The notes beneath the pieces are model-generated. The model was not told where the DNA came from. It saw only the letters and a list, made by a program, of their open reading frames with translations, and searched no databases. DNA of 64,000 nucleotides, taken from Nisaea sp. Lineage in GTDB: Bacteria; Pseudomonadota; Alphaproteobacteria; Thalassobaculales; Thalassobaculaceae. This document shows positions 17,169-26,012 of this stretch, one piece after another. A program made the position numbers and the translations under genes. Position 1 is the stretch's first letter. Each line of letters begins with the position of its first letter. The stretch lies in NCBI RefSeq assembly GCF_017640745.1, contig NZ_JAEPQA010000015.1, positions 55,703-119,702 on the forward strand, in the 5' to 3' direction.

Positions 17169-18401
17169 CTATTCCGCCGGTGCCGGCTGCCGCTCGATGG
17201 CGTGCTCGCGGATCGGCCAGTGCACCAGTCCGGCAAAGACCGAGAGCGCGATCGAGATATACCAGATCCCGTTATAGGACCCGGTCTCGTCGAAGATCCG
17301 CCCGCCGAGCCAGACGCCGAGGAACGAGCCGATCTGGTGGCTGAAGAAGACGATCCCGAACAGCATGCTCATGTAGCGCATCCCGAAGATCTGCCCGACC
17401 AGCCCCGAAGTCAGCGGCACGGTGCTGAGCCAGAGCAGCCCCATGGCGCCGGCGAAGGCATAGATCATCATCTCGCTCGGCGGCGCCAGCAGCATCGCGA
17501 CGATGACCACGCCGCGGCCGAGATAGAGCAGGCTGAGGAGATATTTCCGCGAGAACTTCCCGCCGAGCACGCCCGCGCTGTAGGAACCGATGACGTTGAA
17601 CAGGCCGACCAGCGCCAGCGCATTGGCGCCGATGGCGACCGTGAGGCCGAGATCGGTCGCATAGGCCGGCAGGTGCACGGCGATGAAGGCGACCTGGAAG
17701 CCGCAGACGAAGAAGCCCGCAACCAGCAGCCAGTAGCTCTTGTAGGTGAAGGCCTCCTTCAGCGCCTGGCCGACGCTCTGGTCCGCCGGAACCGGATTGG
17801 CCTTGGTGCCCTTCACGGTCCAGAAGGCGAACGCGAGCGGGATCATCGCCAGCGAGGCGAGGCCCATGAAGAAGGCGGCGTCCTTCCAGCCGATGCTGGC
17901 GACGAGGCCGCCCGCGACCGGTACCAGCAGGAACTGGCCGAGCGAGCCCGAGGCGCCGACCACGCCGAGCGCCCAGGAGCGGCGCTCTGGCGGGAAGAGC
18001 TGGCCGACGGCGCTGAGGATGATGCCGAAGGACGTGCCGGAGAGCCCCGCCCCGACCAGCGCGCCCGCGCTCAGATGCAGCATGCCGGCCGAGGTCGAAT
18101 AGGCGACGAGCACGGTGCCGGCGGCATAGATCAGCGCGCCGCCGCAGATCGCCCGGAACGGGCCGTAGCGGTCGGAGATCGCGCCGGCGAAGGGCTGGGT
18201 CGCGCCCCAGAGCAGGTTCTGGATCGCCAGCGAGAAGGCGAAGACCTCGCGCCCGACGCCGAGCTCGGCGGTGATCGGCGGCAGGAAGACACCGAAGCCG
18301 GAACGGATGCCGAAGCTCAGCGCGCCGATGATCCCGCCGCAAAGCAGCGCGATATAGGCGAGCCGCATGTTGTAGTCCTGGCGGTCGCTTGCACCTGACA
18401 T
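17169..18401 (-). CDS. MFS transporter, monocarboxylate/oxalate-formate type
   Basis: A 410-residue, twelve-segment transporter. The first helix region (GGIIGALSFGIRSGFGVFLPPI), AISDRYGPFRAI after TM2 and SHQIGSFLGVWLGGRIFDET near TM11 fit the OFA/MCT branch of the major facilitator superfamily, which carries monocarboxylates or oxalate/formate. It is convergent with the preceding hypothetical operon (13 bases) and divergent from ilvE. Substrate unknown. Confidence 0.82.
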   Translation of the reverse strand: MSGASDRQDYNMRLAYIALLCGGIIGALSFGIRSGFGVFLPPITAELGVGREVFAFSLAIQNLLWGATQPFAGAISDRYGPFRAICGGALIYAAGTVLVAYSTSAGMLHLSAGALVGAGLSGTSFGIILSAVGQLFPPERRSWALGVVGASGSLGQFLLVPVAGGLVASIGWKDAAFFMGLASLAMIPLAFAFWTVKGTKANPVPADQSVGQALKEAFTYKSYWLLVAGFFVCGFQVAFIAVHLPAYATDLGLTVAIGANALALVGLFNVIGSYSAGVLGGKFSRKYLLSLLYLGRGVVIVAMLLAPPSEMMIYAFAGAMGLLWLSTVPLTSGLVGQIFGMRYMSMLFGIVFFSHQIGSFLGVWLGGRIFDETGSYNGIWYISIALSVFAGLVHWPIREHAIERQPAPAE

Positions 18402-18607
18402 TCCGTCTCGTCCTTCTTTTCAGGGGTGCCGGAGAGGCGCTTGTAGCAGGTCCGGCAACGCTCTAGGCTCGAAATATGGCACCGGGCGGCCTGGCCGACA
18501 AACGCCGGATTGTCATCAGAACAATTCAGGGGGTCAGACTACCAATGGGCGTGCGGCGCCCGCCGGCAGCCTGTCCCCGCTCAACGAACACAGGAAAGGA
18601 CGCGGCA

Positions 18608-19549
18608 ATGTCGACGCCGAAATATGCCGTCATCGACGGCGAGATCGTGGAATGGGACAACGCGACGGTGCATGTCGCCTCGGCCGCCTTCAAGTTCGGC
18701 ACCACCGTGTTCGAGGGCCTGCGCGCCTACTGGAACGAGCAGGACGAGGATTTCTATCTCTTCCGCATGCACGAGCACATGGACCGGCTCGACTTCTCCC
18801 AGCGCTTCATGCGCTTCGACGGCGCGATCCCGGCGGATCTCGTCACCGAGAAGACGCTGGAGCTGCTCAAGGCCAACAAGTTCGCCGGCACCAACCTGCA
18901 CATCATGACCTCCTGCTATGTCGCCGGCATGGGCGGCCCCGGCGCCTGCGGCCCGGTCGGCCTCGCCATCACCGCGCTGGAGCGGCCGCGCTCGGCCAAC
19001 GTGCTGAACGGCATCAGCGCGCAGGTCAGCTCCTGGATGCGCGTGCCGGACAACGCCATGCCGATGCGGGTGAAGTGCAACGCCAACTACAATAACGGCC
19101 GCCTCGCCACCGTGCAGGCGACGGTGGACGGCTACGACACCGCGATCTTCCTCAACAGCCGCGGCAAGGTCGCCGAGGGCCCGGGCATGTGCTTCTTCAT
19201 GGTGCGGAACGGCCAGGTCATCACGCCCGATACCTCGAACGACATTCTGGAAAGCATCACCCGCGACACGGTGCTGCAGCTCGCCCGCGAGGCCGGCTAC
19301 GAGACCGTCGAGCGGTCCGTCGACCGCAGCGAGCTCGCCGCCGCCGACGAGGCCTTCTTCTGCGGCACCGCCTGGGAGGTCACCCCGATCCTCTCGATCG
19401 ACCGCCTGCCGCTTTCCGGCGGTGCCATCGGCCCGGTGACGAAAAAGCTGCAGCAGACCTATATCGACGTCTGCGAGGGCCGGACCAAAGATCACGCCGA
19501 CTGGCGCCTGCCGGTCTACAAGGGCGCGGCCGCCAAGGCGGCGGAGTAA
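18608..19549 (+). CDS. ilvE: Branched-chain amino acid aminotransferase (class IV)
   Basis: A 313-residue fold-type IV PLP enzyme that transaminates branched-chain 2-oxo acids in leucine, isoleucine and valine synthesis. The start at ATG 18608 (MSTPKYAVIDGEIV) has AAAGGA upstream. FKFGTTVFEGLRAYW, the PLP-Lys context MRVKCNANYNNGRLA, and KVAEGPGMCFFMV with the Glu that contacts the PLP ring are visible. The usual Asn after the Glu motif is replaced by Cys. D-amino acid or aminodeoxychorismate activity cannot be excluded. Confidence 0.88.
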   Translation: MSTPKYAVIDGEIVEWDNATVHVASAAFKFGTTVFEGLRAYWNEQDEDFYLFRMHEHMDRLDFSQRFMRFDGAIPADLVTEKTLELLKANKFAGTNLHIMTSCYVAGMGGPGACGPVGLAITALERPRSANVLNGISAQVSSWMRVPDNAMPMRVKCNANYNNGRLATVQATVDGYDTAIFLNSRGKVAEGPGMCFFMVRNGQVITPDTSNDILESITRDTVLQLAREAGYETVERSVDRSELAAADEAFFCGTAWEVTPILSIDRLPLSGGAIGPVTKKLQQTYIDVCEGRTKDHADWRLPVYKGAAAKAAE

Positions 19550-19568
19550 CCGCCCTTGCCTTATCTTT

Positions 19569-19596
19569 CGCCGCGCCGGGACGTCTTGGCGCGGCG
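19569..19596 (+). terminator. Hairpin after ilvE
   Basis: A perfect 9-bp GC stem (CGCCGCGCC / GGCGCGGCG) with a 10-base loop begins 20 bases after the aminotransferase stop. No T-run follows, so it may be a weak or factor-assisted terminator. Confidence 0.45.
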
Positions 19597-19634
19597 GCGA
19601 ACTTCCTGTAGCTAGAACTGCTTAACGCCCGGCC

Positions 19635-19719
19635 GGCCCCGTGGCGGAACTGGTAGACGCACGCGACTTAAAATCGCGAGTCTTCGGACGTGAGGGTTCG
19701 AGTCCCTCCGGGGCCACCA
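19635..19719 (+). tRNA. tRNA-Leu (anticodon UAA)
   Basis: An 85-base class II tRNA including an encoded CCA end. The acceptor stem GGCCCCG pairs exactly with CGGGGCC, the discriminator is A, the anticodon stem is CGCGA/TCGCG around the loop CTTAAAA (anticodon at 19669-19671), the variable arm is long, and the T loop is GGGTTCGAGTCCC. All identity elements fit leucine. Confidence 0.97.
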
Positions 19720-19722
19720 GTG

Positions 19723-20280
19723 CTATACTGCGACCCGCCTTAGGATGTAATCCGCCCCGTCGCAGCTCGTCACCAGCACGCCCTCGCCGAAATAGTCGAA
19801 GCCCTTCCCGTCGAGCCTACCGCCTGCAAGGCAGAAGAAGACCGCGTCCTCTTCCGCGACCAAGGGTCTATCCGCCTCGGCGCATTTCAGCTCCAGCATC
19901 AGTCTTTCGGGATAAAAGTCCGGCGCCTTGCGCAGCCCGGAGGTCTTGAGATGATTCGAAAACAGGAAGCGTTCGCCGAAAAAACCGACATTGTTGTCGA
20001 TCAGTTCCGCCTCGTACCGGTCGATGCGGCAGCGGTAGCCGAACAGGTCCATGTGGGCGTTGCCGATCTCGATCCGGCGACCGACGAACTTGCCGACCTC
20101 CTCCGGGCCGACGGCGCTGATGCCCGCGAAGTCGATTTCCGCGACTTCCCAGAGCCCGTGGATCTCCGGCGGCACCAAGGCGAGAGGCTTTTCCTCGTCC
20201 GCCAGCGCGGGCAGCGTCCGGGAGAGGCACAGCAGGAGAACGAGCCCCGCAAGCACGGGAAGGTCGATGCGGCGTTTCAT
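19723..20280 (-). CDS. Exported hypothetical protein
   Basis: A 185-residue protein with a clear signal peptide (LPVLAGLVLLLCLSRTLPALA). The mature protein of about 155 residues has four Cys (GYRCRIDRY, LKCAEAD, FFCLAGG, VTSCDG), compatible with two disulfides, and begins near the motif EIHGLWEVAEIDFAG. It ends 4 bases from the tRNA-Leu gene on the other strand. Family not recognised; short exported proteins of this type may bind lysozyme-like or envelope targets, but nothing proves it. Confidence 0.65.
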   Translation of the reverse strand: MKRRIDLPVLAGLVLLLCLSRTLPALADEEKPLALVPPEIHGLWEVAEIDFAGISAVGPEEVGKFVGRRIEIGNAHMDLFGYRCRIDRYEAELIDNNVGFFGERFLFSNHLKTSGLRKAPDFYPERLMLELKCAEADRPLVAEEDAVFFCLAGGRLDGKGFDYFGEGVLVTSCDGADYILRRVAV

Positions 20281-20323
20281 GCCCGCATGATAGCGGCCAG
20301 ATCACGCCGAGAGAAAGGCGGCC

Positions 20324-20719
20324 CTATTTCGGATCCTTCCCCTCTTCCTCTTCGGTTTGGTCCAGCACCTCAAGGATCGCATCCACCGCCTCTTCCGCAC
20401 CGAGCGCCTTTCGGCGGGCCATGGCGTGGATCTCCTTCATCATCGCCCGATAGGTCTCTTCCGCGTTCGCTTCAGGCACCTCGCCGAGGTCGCGGTCGGT
20501 GAAGCATTCGATATCGTCGCCGTCCCGATTGTAGATCGTGACGCAGTAATCCATGACCTCCGGGTCGTCCTCGTTCTCCTGCTCGGCAATGACGAGGGAA
20601 TGGTCGTTCAGGGTGGTCTGGAAGCGGCCGCGGGTGGAGGTCTCCTCCCAGTCGACCTTGCCCTCTTCCGTGCGCTGCTTCAGGCGGGCGACCATCTCGC
20701 CCAGTTTCTCGCTGATCAT
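20324..20719 (-). CDS. Hypothetical acidic cytoplasmic protein
   Basis: A 131-residue protein. The start is ATG 20719, which overlaps the stop of the upstream gene in an ATGA arrangement, so the two are translationally coupled. It is rich in Glu and Asp, with a helix-like N-terminus (SEKLGEMVARLKQRTEEGKVD), a possibly beta core (DYCVTIYNRDGDDIECF) and a highly acidic C-terminus. No known motif is seen. Confidence 0.65.
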   Translation of the reverse strand: MISEKLGEMVARLKQRTEEGKVDWEETSTRGRFQTTLNDHSLVIAEQENEDDPEVMDYCVTIYNRDGDDIECFTDRDLGEVPEANAEETYRAMMKEIHAMARRKALGAEEAVDAILEVLDQTEEEEGKDPK

Positions 20720-21348
20720 TGCTTTGCTCCCACGGCGGTGCGGATCTCGACCATCAGGGCACCGAGATGTTCCGACTGTTTGGAAAGAACCTTGTTCATC
20801 TGCGCCACGTTCACGCTCTGCGCCGTGCCACCCCCGTCGAGAAAGAGCTCGATCGTGTTCGACATGGTGCAGGAGTGCTGGAAGGCGGATTGCAGGCGGC
20901 CGATATTCTTGTATTTGCTGATCGAGTCGTTCGCCTTGAGGTCGCCGACGATGTTGCGGAAGGCCCGGTGGCGGTCGAGCACCAGGAGCCATTCGCCGAG
21001 CCGGTTCAGCCGCTGGATCTCGTCGAGGAGTCGGATCGCGTCGGCAAGGCCGTCGACGATCTCGATCCCGGTGATCGCGCGGATCGCCCGTTCGGCCGCC
21101 TCCTCGGCACGGGTCGCGGCGTCGCGCGAGCGGACGACGTTCAGGATCGTCACGGCGAAACCGAAGAAGGAGATGACGAGGCCGGAAATCGAGGCCCACT
21201 CCGCCACGTAGTAGCTGTCGATGAACTGATGTATCTGCTCCAACGCGTCCGCCCGTCCTTCCGCTTCAGCCGATGATTCGCTCCACCGGCTTGCGCGGAC
21301 TTCCGGATCGCGGTCAGGAAAACGCGTCCGGCGCCGGGCGCAGACCAT
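20716..21348 (-). CDS. Hypothetical protein with one membrane segment
   Basis: The frame gives up to 210 residues. One hydrophobic segment (ASISGLVISFFGFAVTILNVV) lies near residues 52-72, followed by a long charged helical region with a possible coiled coil. The real start is unclear: the first ATG has no ribosome-binding site, while a TTG at 21243, just before the membrane segment, has GAAGGA about 13 bases upstream and would give 175 residues. Function unknown. Confidence 0.55.
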   Translation of the reverse strand: MVCARRRTRFPDRDPEVRASRWSESSAEAEGRADALEQIHQFIDSYYVAEWASISGLVISFFGFAVTILNVVRSRDAATRAEEAAERAIRAITGIEIVDGLADAIRLLDEIQRLNRLGEWLLVLDRHRAFRNIVGDLKANDSISKYKNIGRLQSAFQHSCTMSNTIELFLDGGGTAQSVNVAQMNKVLSKQSEHLGALMVEIRTAVGAKQ

Positions 21349-21420
21349 GGCGCTGGTGACAAAACGCCCGTCGAAAGCTAAAGTTCCCTCATACAGGCAC
21401 GAAAGCCGAAGGGATTCCTC

Positions 21421-21723
21421 ATGGATATCAAGAGCACGCTCGCATCGCAGAACGTCGCGCGCACGCAGACCACGCCCGCGAAACGGACGGACGGACCGCA
21501 GGGCCCGGCGCAGAGCCAGGGCGCCCAGGGCGCCGTCTCCGTTTCGGTCAGCGGCGGCGCGCGCGGCGCGTCTTCGGTCGCCGAGAGCGTGAACGACAAT
21601 CTCTCCCGCGAGGATGCGCTGGCGCTCGCAAGCGCGGTTGCGGACGAGCTCGCCAACCTGCCGAGCGGCAGCGGGATCGTCAGCAACCCCGCCCTGCTCG
21701 AGGAAGCCGCTCGCGGGGTCTGA
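21421..21723 (+). CDS. Hypothetical low-complexity small protein
   Basis: A 100-residue cytoplasmic protein. The first half is Ala/Gln/Gly/Thr-rich and probably disordered; the second half contains SVNDNLSREDALALASAVADELANLP, a likely helix. AAGGGAT precedes the ATG. The layout resembles small regulatory or flagellar-associated proteins such as FlgM, but the FlgM motif is not convincing, so no name is given. Confidence 0.55.
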   Translation: MDIKSTLASQNVARTQTTPAKRTDGPQGPAQSQGAQGAVSVSVSGGARGASSVAESVNDNLSREDALALASAVADELANLPSGSGIVSNPALLEEAARGV

Positions 21724-21770
21724 GGACGGGGGCCGAACCTTAATAGGTTCTGGACGTCATCCACCTTTAA

Positions 21771-21858
21771 CCGTCATCCCGGACTTGATCCGGGACCTTG
21801 CGACAACGGTCTTCGCTCTATTCTGCCTGAGGTCCCGGGTCAGGCCCGGGATGACGGG
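21771..21858. repeat. Dispersed palindromic repeat, copy 1
   Basis: Arms CCGTCATCCCGGACTTGATC and the inverted GGCCCGGGATGACGG flank a central GGACCTTGCG...GAGGTCCCGGG core. Related copies occur at 54662 and 55434, always between genes or at a gene's end. Confidence 0.8.
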
Positions 21859-21880
21859 ATAAAAGAGACAAAAAACAAAA

Positions 21881-21900
21881 AGGGCGCCTTCTGGCGCCCT
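21881..21900 (-). terminator. Intrinsic terminator of the 21933 gene
   Basis: An 8-bp stem (AGGGCGCC / GGCGCCCT) with a TTCT loop; on the minus strand it is followed by a T-rich tract (complement of AAAAACAAAAA), as expected for an intrinsic terminator. Confidence 0.75.
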
Positions 21901-21932
21901 CTTGCGTTCGATCAGATGTTGAGGCCCGGAGG

Positions 21933-22316
21933 TCAGACCTCCTTGCCCGCCGCCTTCTTGGCCGCATCCTCTTCCATGCGGAGCTTCACCTCCTCCATGA
22001 TCTCCTCGCGCAGCGCCGCTTTCTCCTTCTGCGGCAACATCTCGTACTGCTCGGGGGTGAGGCCTTTCTCCTTCAGGATGCGCTCGAAATAGAGCTCCTC
22101 GGGAGTCTTCATCATATAGGCCATGAAAGCCGCGGCCGCGGGCGACAGCCCCTCCGTCGCTCCGGTGTCCGTTTCGGGTTCCGGATCGATCAGATTGCTG
22201 TAGACGCCGTTGAAGGTCTGCCGGAACACATTCGCCTTGCCGACATCGAGTGGCGCCGATTTGCCGCCGCTCAACAGGTCGCCTGAAGCACCCTGGTAAA
22301 TGATTGCATCAACCAC
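21933..22316 (-). CDS. Hypothetical protein with charged C-terminal helix
   Basis: A 127-residue cytoplasmic protein. The first half (MVDAIIYQGASGDLLSGG, then SNLIDPEPET) is probably flexible, followed by LSPAAAAFMAYMMKTPEELYFERI and a strongly charged helix rich in Glu, Lys and Met to the end. It is terminated by a clear hairpin. No family is recognised. Its upstream neighbour (22329) is on the same strand 12 bases away, so they may be co-transcribed. Confidence 0.65.
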   Translation of the reverse strand: MVDAIIYQGASGDLLSGGKSAPLDVGKANVFRQTFNGVYSNLIDPEPETDTGATEGLSPAAAAFMAYMMKTPEELYFERILKEKGLTPEQYEMLPQKEKAALREEIMEEVKLRMEEDAAKKAAGKEV

Positions 22317-22328
22317 ACCGCTCTCCCG

Positions 22329-22517
22329 TCAGTCGGAGCCGGCGTCTTTTTCCTGCCCGGCAATCTGTGCCGAGAGCGCGGCGCAATAGATGCCGTCCTT
22401 GCCGATCCGGAACTCCCGCGAGAAGAGCTCGGAAAGATCAAGCTTTTTCCAGCCTTTAGCGGTAGACGCCGGGGTTCCCGCGCCGGTATCGGGTCGTCTC
22501 AGAACGTTCGTGCCCAT
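22329..22517 (-). CDS. Small hypothetical protein
   Basis: A 62-residue protein. ATG 22517 is preceded by AGGAGG at 9 bases, a strong site that fixes the start; longer readings of the frame are out of the gene. The sequence runs from MGTNVLRRPDTGAGTPAS into KKLDLSELFSREFRIGKDGI and one Cys. It is probably cytoplasmic. No family is recognised. Confidence 0.6.
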   Translation of the reverse strand: MGTNVLRRPDTGAGTPASTAKGWKKLDLSELFSREFRIGKDGIYCAALSAQIAGQEKDAGSD

Positions 22518-22582
22518 GATTTCGTGCCTCCTGACAAGTGGACGAAACCAAAGGAACGCAAGAAACGCGCCAGATACCCCTA

Positions 22583-23092
22583 TCAAAAGTGCGGCCAGAG
22601 CATCCGCGAGACCGCGAGGGTCGCCATCTCGACATAGAGCAGCATGAAGGCAAGCATCATGTAGCGGTGCACATCGCCGGTGACGCGCGATTTCTGCGCC
22701 AGCGCGGCGCGGGTCAGCTCGCCGAGATGGGCGCGGATGAAGGCCTGCTTCTTCGCCTCGCCGCTCTGCCAGCTCTGCAGCATCAGGATCGTGCCGACCG
22801 TGGCGATGCTGAAGATCCAGAGCAGGTAGAATAGGAAGGCGATCAGGCTGACATCGCCCCAGCGGAGCCAGACGCCGACCGCGACCACGCCGACGCAGAG
22901 GGCGGAGAAATAGACCAGCGTGTGCCATTGCTGCGCCTTGGCGAAGCGGAGATTCTCGGAGGCATCGGTGTAGAGTGCGATGAATTCCCGCCGGGTCTCG
23001 GCGTCGAGTTCCGGCAGATGCTCGCGCTTCGGTGCCGGGCGCCGCGCCGGGGTTTCGTCCTGCGGTTCCGCGCTGGAAAATTGATCAGCCAT
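22583..23092 (-). CDS. Three-helix integral membrane protein
   Basis: A 169-residue protein with a charged N-terminal 55 residues, hydrophobic segments near 57-77 (TLVYFSALCVGVVAVGVWL), 82-105 (SLIAFLFYLLWIFSIATVGTI) and 140-162 (YMMLAFMLLYVEMATLAV), and a conserved-looking polar helix in between (GEAKKQAFIRAHLGELTRA). Membrane topology is clear; function is unknown. It lies upstream of the 22517 gene in the same direction. Confidence 0.7.
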   Translation of the reverse strand: MADQFSSAEPQDETPARRPAPKREHLPELDAETRREFIALYTDASENLRFAKAQQWHTLVYFSALCVGVVAVGVWLRWGDVSLIAFLFYLLWIFSIATVGTILMLQSWQSGEAKKQAFIRAHLGELTRAALAQKSRVTGDVHRYMMLAFMLLYVEMATLAVSRMLWPHF

Positions 23093-23145
23093 GGGACCGG
23101 TCCTCCCGCCTGCCTGTCATTGCTCCGAGTATGCGCCCGAAAGCA

Positions 23146-23550
23146 TCACGGAATCAACTGACTAGCGTCTAGCTCCGGACAGGGCCGCAGCGTCGCCGGC
23201 TGCTCGCCCTCGCGGACCAGAGCCGGCTCGGCGCCGCGCCTGATGAGATAGGACCGGGCCGGCTCGGGCGCGGTCCAGGTATAGACAGGCTCGACCTCCA
23301 GGCGATCTCCGGAGATCCGGTAGGTGGAGCTTCCGAAGACATAGACCTTCTCGCCCGCGAGCGTGCCGAGCTTGGGCAGCACCCGCGCATATTGCCCGTC
23401 CCGGAAGACCAGCACGGCCGTGCCGCTGCAGCGCGGCTTACCGTCATCCCCGACGAAACCCCAGACGCCATCGACGGAGGCCGCACGCGCCGGTCCGGCT
23501 CCGAGAAGGAGCACCATGATCAGGACCGGAAGCGCGGCCATCCGGCGCAT
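23146..23550 (-). CDS. Exported hypothetical protein
   Basis: A 134-residue protein with a signal peptide (ALPVLIMVLLLGAGPARA) and a mature beta-rich part that starts SVDGVWGFVGDDGKPRCSG and has strands VLVFRDGQYARV and SYLIRRGAEPALV. Two Cys could form a disulfide. The GVWGFxxDxxxC start recalls small lipocalin-like or DUF-type envelope proteins; not assigned. It begins 3 bases before the enoyl-CoA hydratase stop, so it is co-transcribed. Confidence 0.65.
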   Translation of the reverse strand: MRRMAALPVLIMVLLLGAGPARAASVDGVWGFVGDDGKPRCSGTAVLVFRDGQYARVLPKLGTLAGEKVYVFGSSTYRISGDRLEVEPVYTWTAPEPARSYLIRRGAEPALVREGEQPATLRPCPELDASQLIP

Positions 23551-23553
23551 GTG

Positions 23554-24336
23554 TCAGGCGGCGCCCTTCTTCGCTTTCTTTGCATCGAGGAACGCCCGCA
23601 TCATCGCCTGCGGCTCGCCGGTCTCGTAGGCGGCGGCGAAGGCCTCGATGCCGGATTCGATGCCGGCTTCGAGCGGTTCCTCCTCCCAAACCTTCAGCAG
23701 CTGTTTCTGGATACGGATCGCGACCGGTCCGGCCTCGGCGATATCGCGTGCCGTCTGGGCGGCGATTTCCGGCAGCGACATCGAGGTCACCAGTCGTTCG
23801 ACGAAGCCCCAGTCGCGGGCGGTGCGCGCGTCGATGATGGAACCGGTATAGACGAGATAGCTTGCCTTGCCCCAGCCGATCAGCCGCGGCAGCAGCGCCG
23901 CCTCGATCACCGAGGGGATGCCGACCTTCACCTCCGGCATCCCGAACTTCGCCTCGTCGGAGGAGATGCGGATATCGCAGGAGGCTGCAATCTCCATGCC
24001 CGCGCCGAGACAGTAGCCGTCGATCGCGGCGATGACCGGCACGCGGCACTCGCGGATCGCCTTCATCAGGCCGTGCAGGCGGGAGATGAAGGCTTCCGCC
24101 TTCTCCGGGTCGCAGGCCGCCATCTCGTTGATGTCCGCGCCGCCGATGAAGGCCTTCGTGCCCTTGCCGCGCAGCACGATGGCGCGGAGGCTGTCATCCT
24201 CCTCCAGCTCGGAGATCGCCAGGGTCAGCGCGCCGATCCCCTCGGAATTGACGATGTTGAGCTTCTCGGCATTGTCCCAGGTCAGCGTCACCACGCTCCC
24301 GGTGCCGACCTCCTTGCGCTCGATCTCAACCGGCAT
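23554..24336 (-). CDS. Enoyl-CoA hydratase/isomerase family protein
   Basis: A 260-residue crotonase-fold enzyme starting at ATG 24336, with GGAGAC upstream; this start overlaps the end of the cinA-like gene by 11 bases. Visible motifs are IVLRGKGTKAFIGGADINEM (oxyanion hole), AAIDGYCLGAGMEIAASCDIRI and FGMPEVKVGIPSVIEAALLPR. The Glu of MPEVKVG is one of the usual catalytic acids, whereas the second Glu position is occupied by Ile/Ser, so hydratase versus isomerase activity is uncertain. Confidence 0.85.
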   Translation of the reverse strand: MPVEIERKEVGTGSVVTLTWDNAEKLNIVNSEGIGALTLAISELEEDDSLRAIVLRGKGTKAFIGGADINEMAACDPEKAEAFISRLHGLMKAIRECRVPVIAAIDGYCLGAGMEIAASCDIRISSDEAKFGMPEVKVGIPSVIEAALLPRLIGWGKASYLVYTGSIIDARTARDWGFVERLVTSMSLPEIAAQTARDIAEAGPVAIRIQKQLLKVWEEEPLEAGIESGIEAFAAAYETGEPQAMMRAFLDAKKAKKGAA

Positions 24337-25117
24337 TCTGCGTCTCCTCTGCGTCTTCTTCTGGCCTCGCCTCGATCGGCTCACCGCCCTTGTCCCGGAT
24401 CATCTGCCGGATCTCCTCCGCGGCCGCGTCCAGCCGCGCGATGTCGGTGCCGCGCGCGACCAGCGTGGTGCCGAAATAGCCGGCGCGGAAATAGGGATAG
24501 CTGCCGATTTCGACATCCGCATAACGCGACTGGATCTCGCCCAGCGCCTCTGCGACCACGCCCTCGCCGAGGGTGCAGCTCACCGCGCGCGACTGGATTT
24601 TCTCGCCATGTTTCAGCTTCGGCAGCAGCTCGAGCACCATCGCCTGGAAGACGCTCGGCACGCCCGCCATGACGTGGACGTTGCCGATGATGAAGCCCGG
24701 CGCGGTCGAGACCGGATTGTCGATCAGCTCGGCGCCCTCCGGCGTCTCGGCCATCTTCTTGCGCGCCTCGTTGAACTCGCGGCCGATGGTCTTGTAGTGG
24801 ATCTCCATGCGCCGCATCGCTTCCGGATTGCGGATCACCGGCAGGCAGAAGGCGGCCGCGATGGAGGCGCAGGTGATGTCGTCATGGGTCGGCCCGATGC
24901 CGCCCGAGGTGAAGACGTAGGTGTATCGCTCGCGCAGAGCGTTCACCGCCTCCACGATCTCGCCCTCCTCGTCGCGCACGACGCGCACTTCAGAAAGGCG
25001 GATCCCGGCCTCGGTCAGCTTCTCGGCGAGGAAGCCGAGATTCTTGTCCTTGGTGCGGCCGGAGAGGATTTCGTTGCCGATGATGAGAAAGGCGGAAGTG
25101 ACGGTTTCGTCTGACAT
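24326..25117 (-). CDS. CinA-type molybdopterin-binding domain protein
   Basis: A 263-residue protein consisting only of the MoCF_biosynth-like domain of CinA: AFLIIGNEILSGRTKDKN at the start, VFTSGGIGPTHDDITCASIAAAF, and PGFIIGNVHVMAGVPSVFQAM. The C-terminal amidohydrolase domain of full-length CinA (which deamidates NMN) is absent, as in many alphaproteobacterial paralogues. This form may be a nucleotide pyrophosphatase that cleaves ADP-ribose. It overlaps the downstream hydratase start. Confidence 0.85.
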   Translation of the reverse strand: MSDETVTSAFLIIGNEILSGRTKDKNLGFLAEKLTEAGIRLSEVRVVRDEEGEIVEAVNALRERYTYVFTSGGIGPTHDDITCASIAAAFCLPVIRNPEAMRRMEIHYKTIGREFNEARKKMAETPEGAELIDNPVSTAPGFIIGNVHVMAGVPSVFQAMVLELLPKLKHGEKIQSRAVSCTLGEGVVAEALGEIQSRYADVEIGSYPYFRAGYFGTTLVARGTDIARLDAAAEEIRQMIRDKGGEPIEARPEEDAEETQNAG

Positions 25118-25186
25118 GGCGGACCGGGATTGCTATGAGGTCTCGGGAACTTAGAGCAAGCGAACCATGAAACAACGGACGCCCCG

Positions 25187-25903
25187 ATGCAACTTCCGAC
25201 ACCGCTCCACGAAGGCATTCTGATCAAGCGCTACAAACGCTTCCTCGCGGATGTGAGACTCGCCGACGGGACCGAAGTGACGGCGCACTGTCCCAATCCC
25301 GGCGGCATGATCGGACTGCAGGAGCCGGGCTCGACGGTATGGCTCTCGAAATCGGACAATCCGAAGCGCAAGCTCGCCTATACCTTCGAGCTGATCGGGA
25401 CCGATGGCGGCCTCGTCGGCATCAATACCGGCCATCCGAACGCCATCGTCGAGGAAGCGGTCAGATCCGGTGCGATCACGGAACTCGCCGGCTATGCATC
25501 TCTCCGCCGGGAAGTGCGCTACGGGGAGAATTCCCGCATCGATCTCTATCTCGAGGATCCGGCGAAAGGCATTTGCTACGCCGAGGTGAAGAACGTGCAC
25601 CTGAAGCGCGACGACGGCCCCAATCCGGGCGCCGCCGAGTTCCCGGATGCGGTCACAAAGCGCGGCGCGAAGCATCTGGTCGAGCTCGGCAACGAGGTCG
25701 CAAAGGGCAACCGGGCGGTCATGGTCTATCTCGTCCAGCGGATGGATTGCGACCGGTTCTGCGTCGCGGAAGACATCGATCCGGGCTATGCCGAGGCCCT
25801 GCGCACCGCCCGCAAGGCCGGTGTCGAGGCGATCTGCTACGATTGCGAGATCACGGCGGAGGCGATCTCGGTGCGCCGCGCCCTGCCCGTCATCTGGCCC
25901 TGA
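25187..25903 (+). CDS. sfsA: SfsA family DNA/RNA nuclease-like protein
   Basis: A 238-residue protein with the whole SfsA pattern: [63 protein letters not shown] and [18 protein letters not shown]. SfsA binds DNA and has a PD-(D/E)xK-like nuclease core (the E-V-K of YAEVKNV is the likely active-site strand). E. coli SfsA stimulates maltose genes, but general function is unclear. Confidence 0.93.
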   Translation: MQLPTPLHEGILIKRYKRFLADVRLADGTEVTAHCPNPGGMIGLQEPGSTVWLSKSDNPKRKLAYTFELIGTDGGLVGINTGHPNAIVEEAVRSGAITELAGYASLRREVRYGENSRIDLYLEDPAKGICYAEVKNVHLKRDDGPNPGAAEFPDAVTKRGAKHLVELGNEVAKGNRAVMVYLVQRMDCDRFCVAEDIDPGYAEALRTARKAGVEAICYDCEITAEAISVRRALPVIWP

Positions 25904-26012
25904 GCACGCGTCTTGCGGCGCGGATTGACTTGACGCTGGCGGCCCCGGTCCGCATTTATGGCGGGCACCCTAGAGACAAGGCGCGGCCCGGACCGCGCGC
26001 AAATGGAACAGA

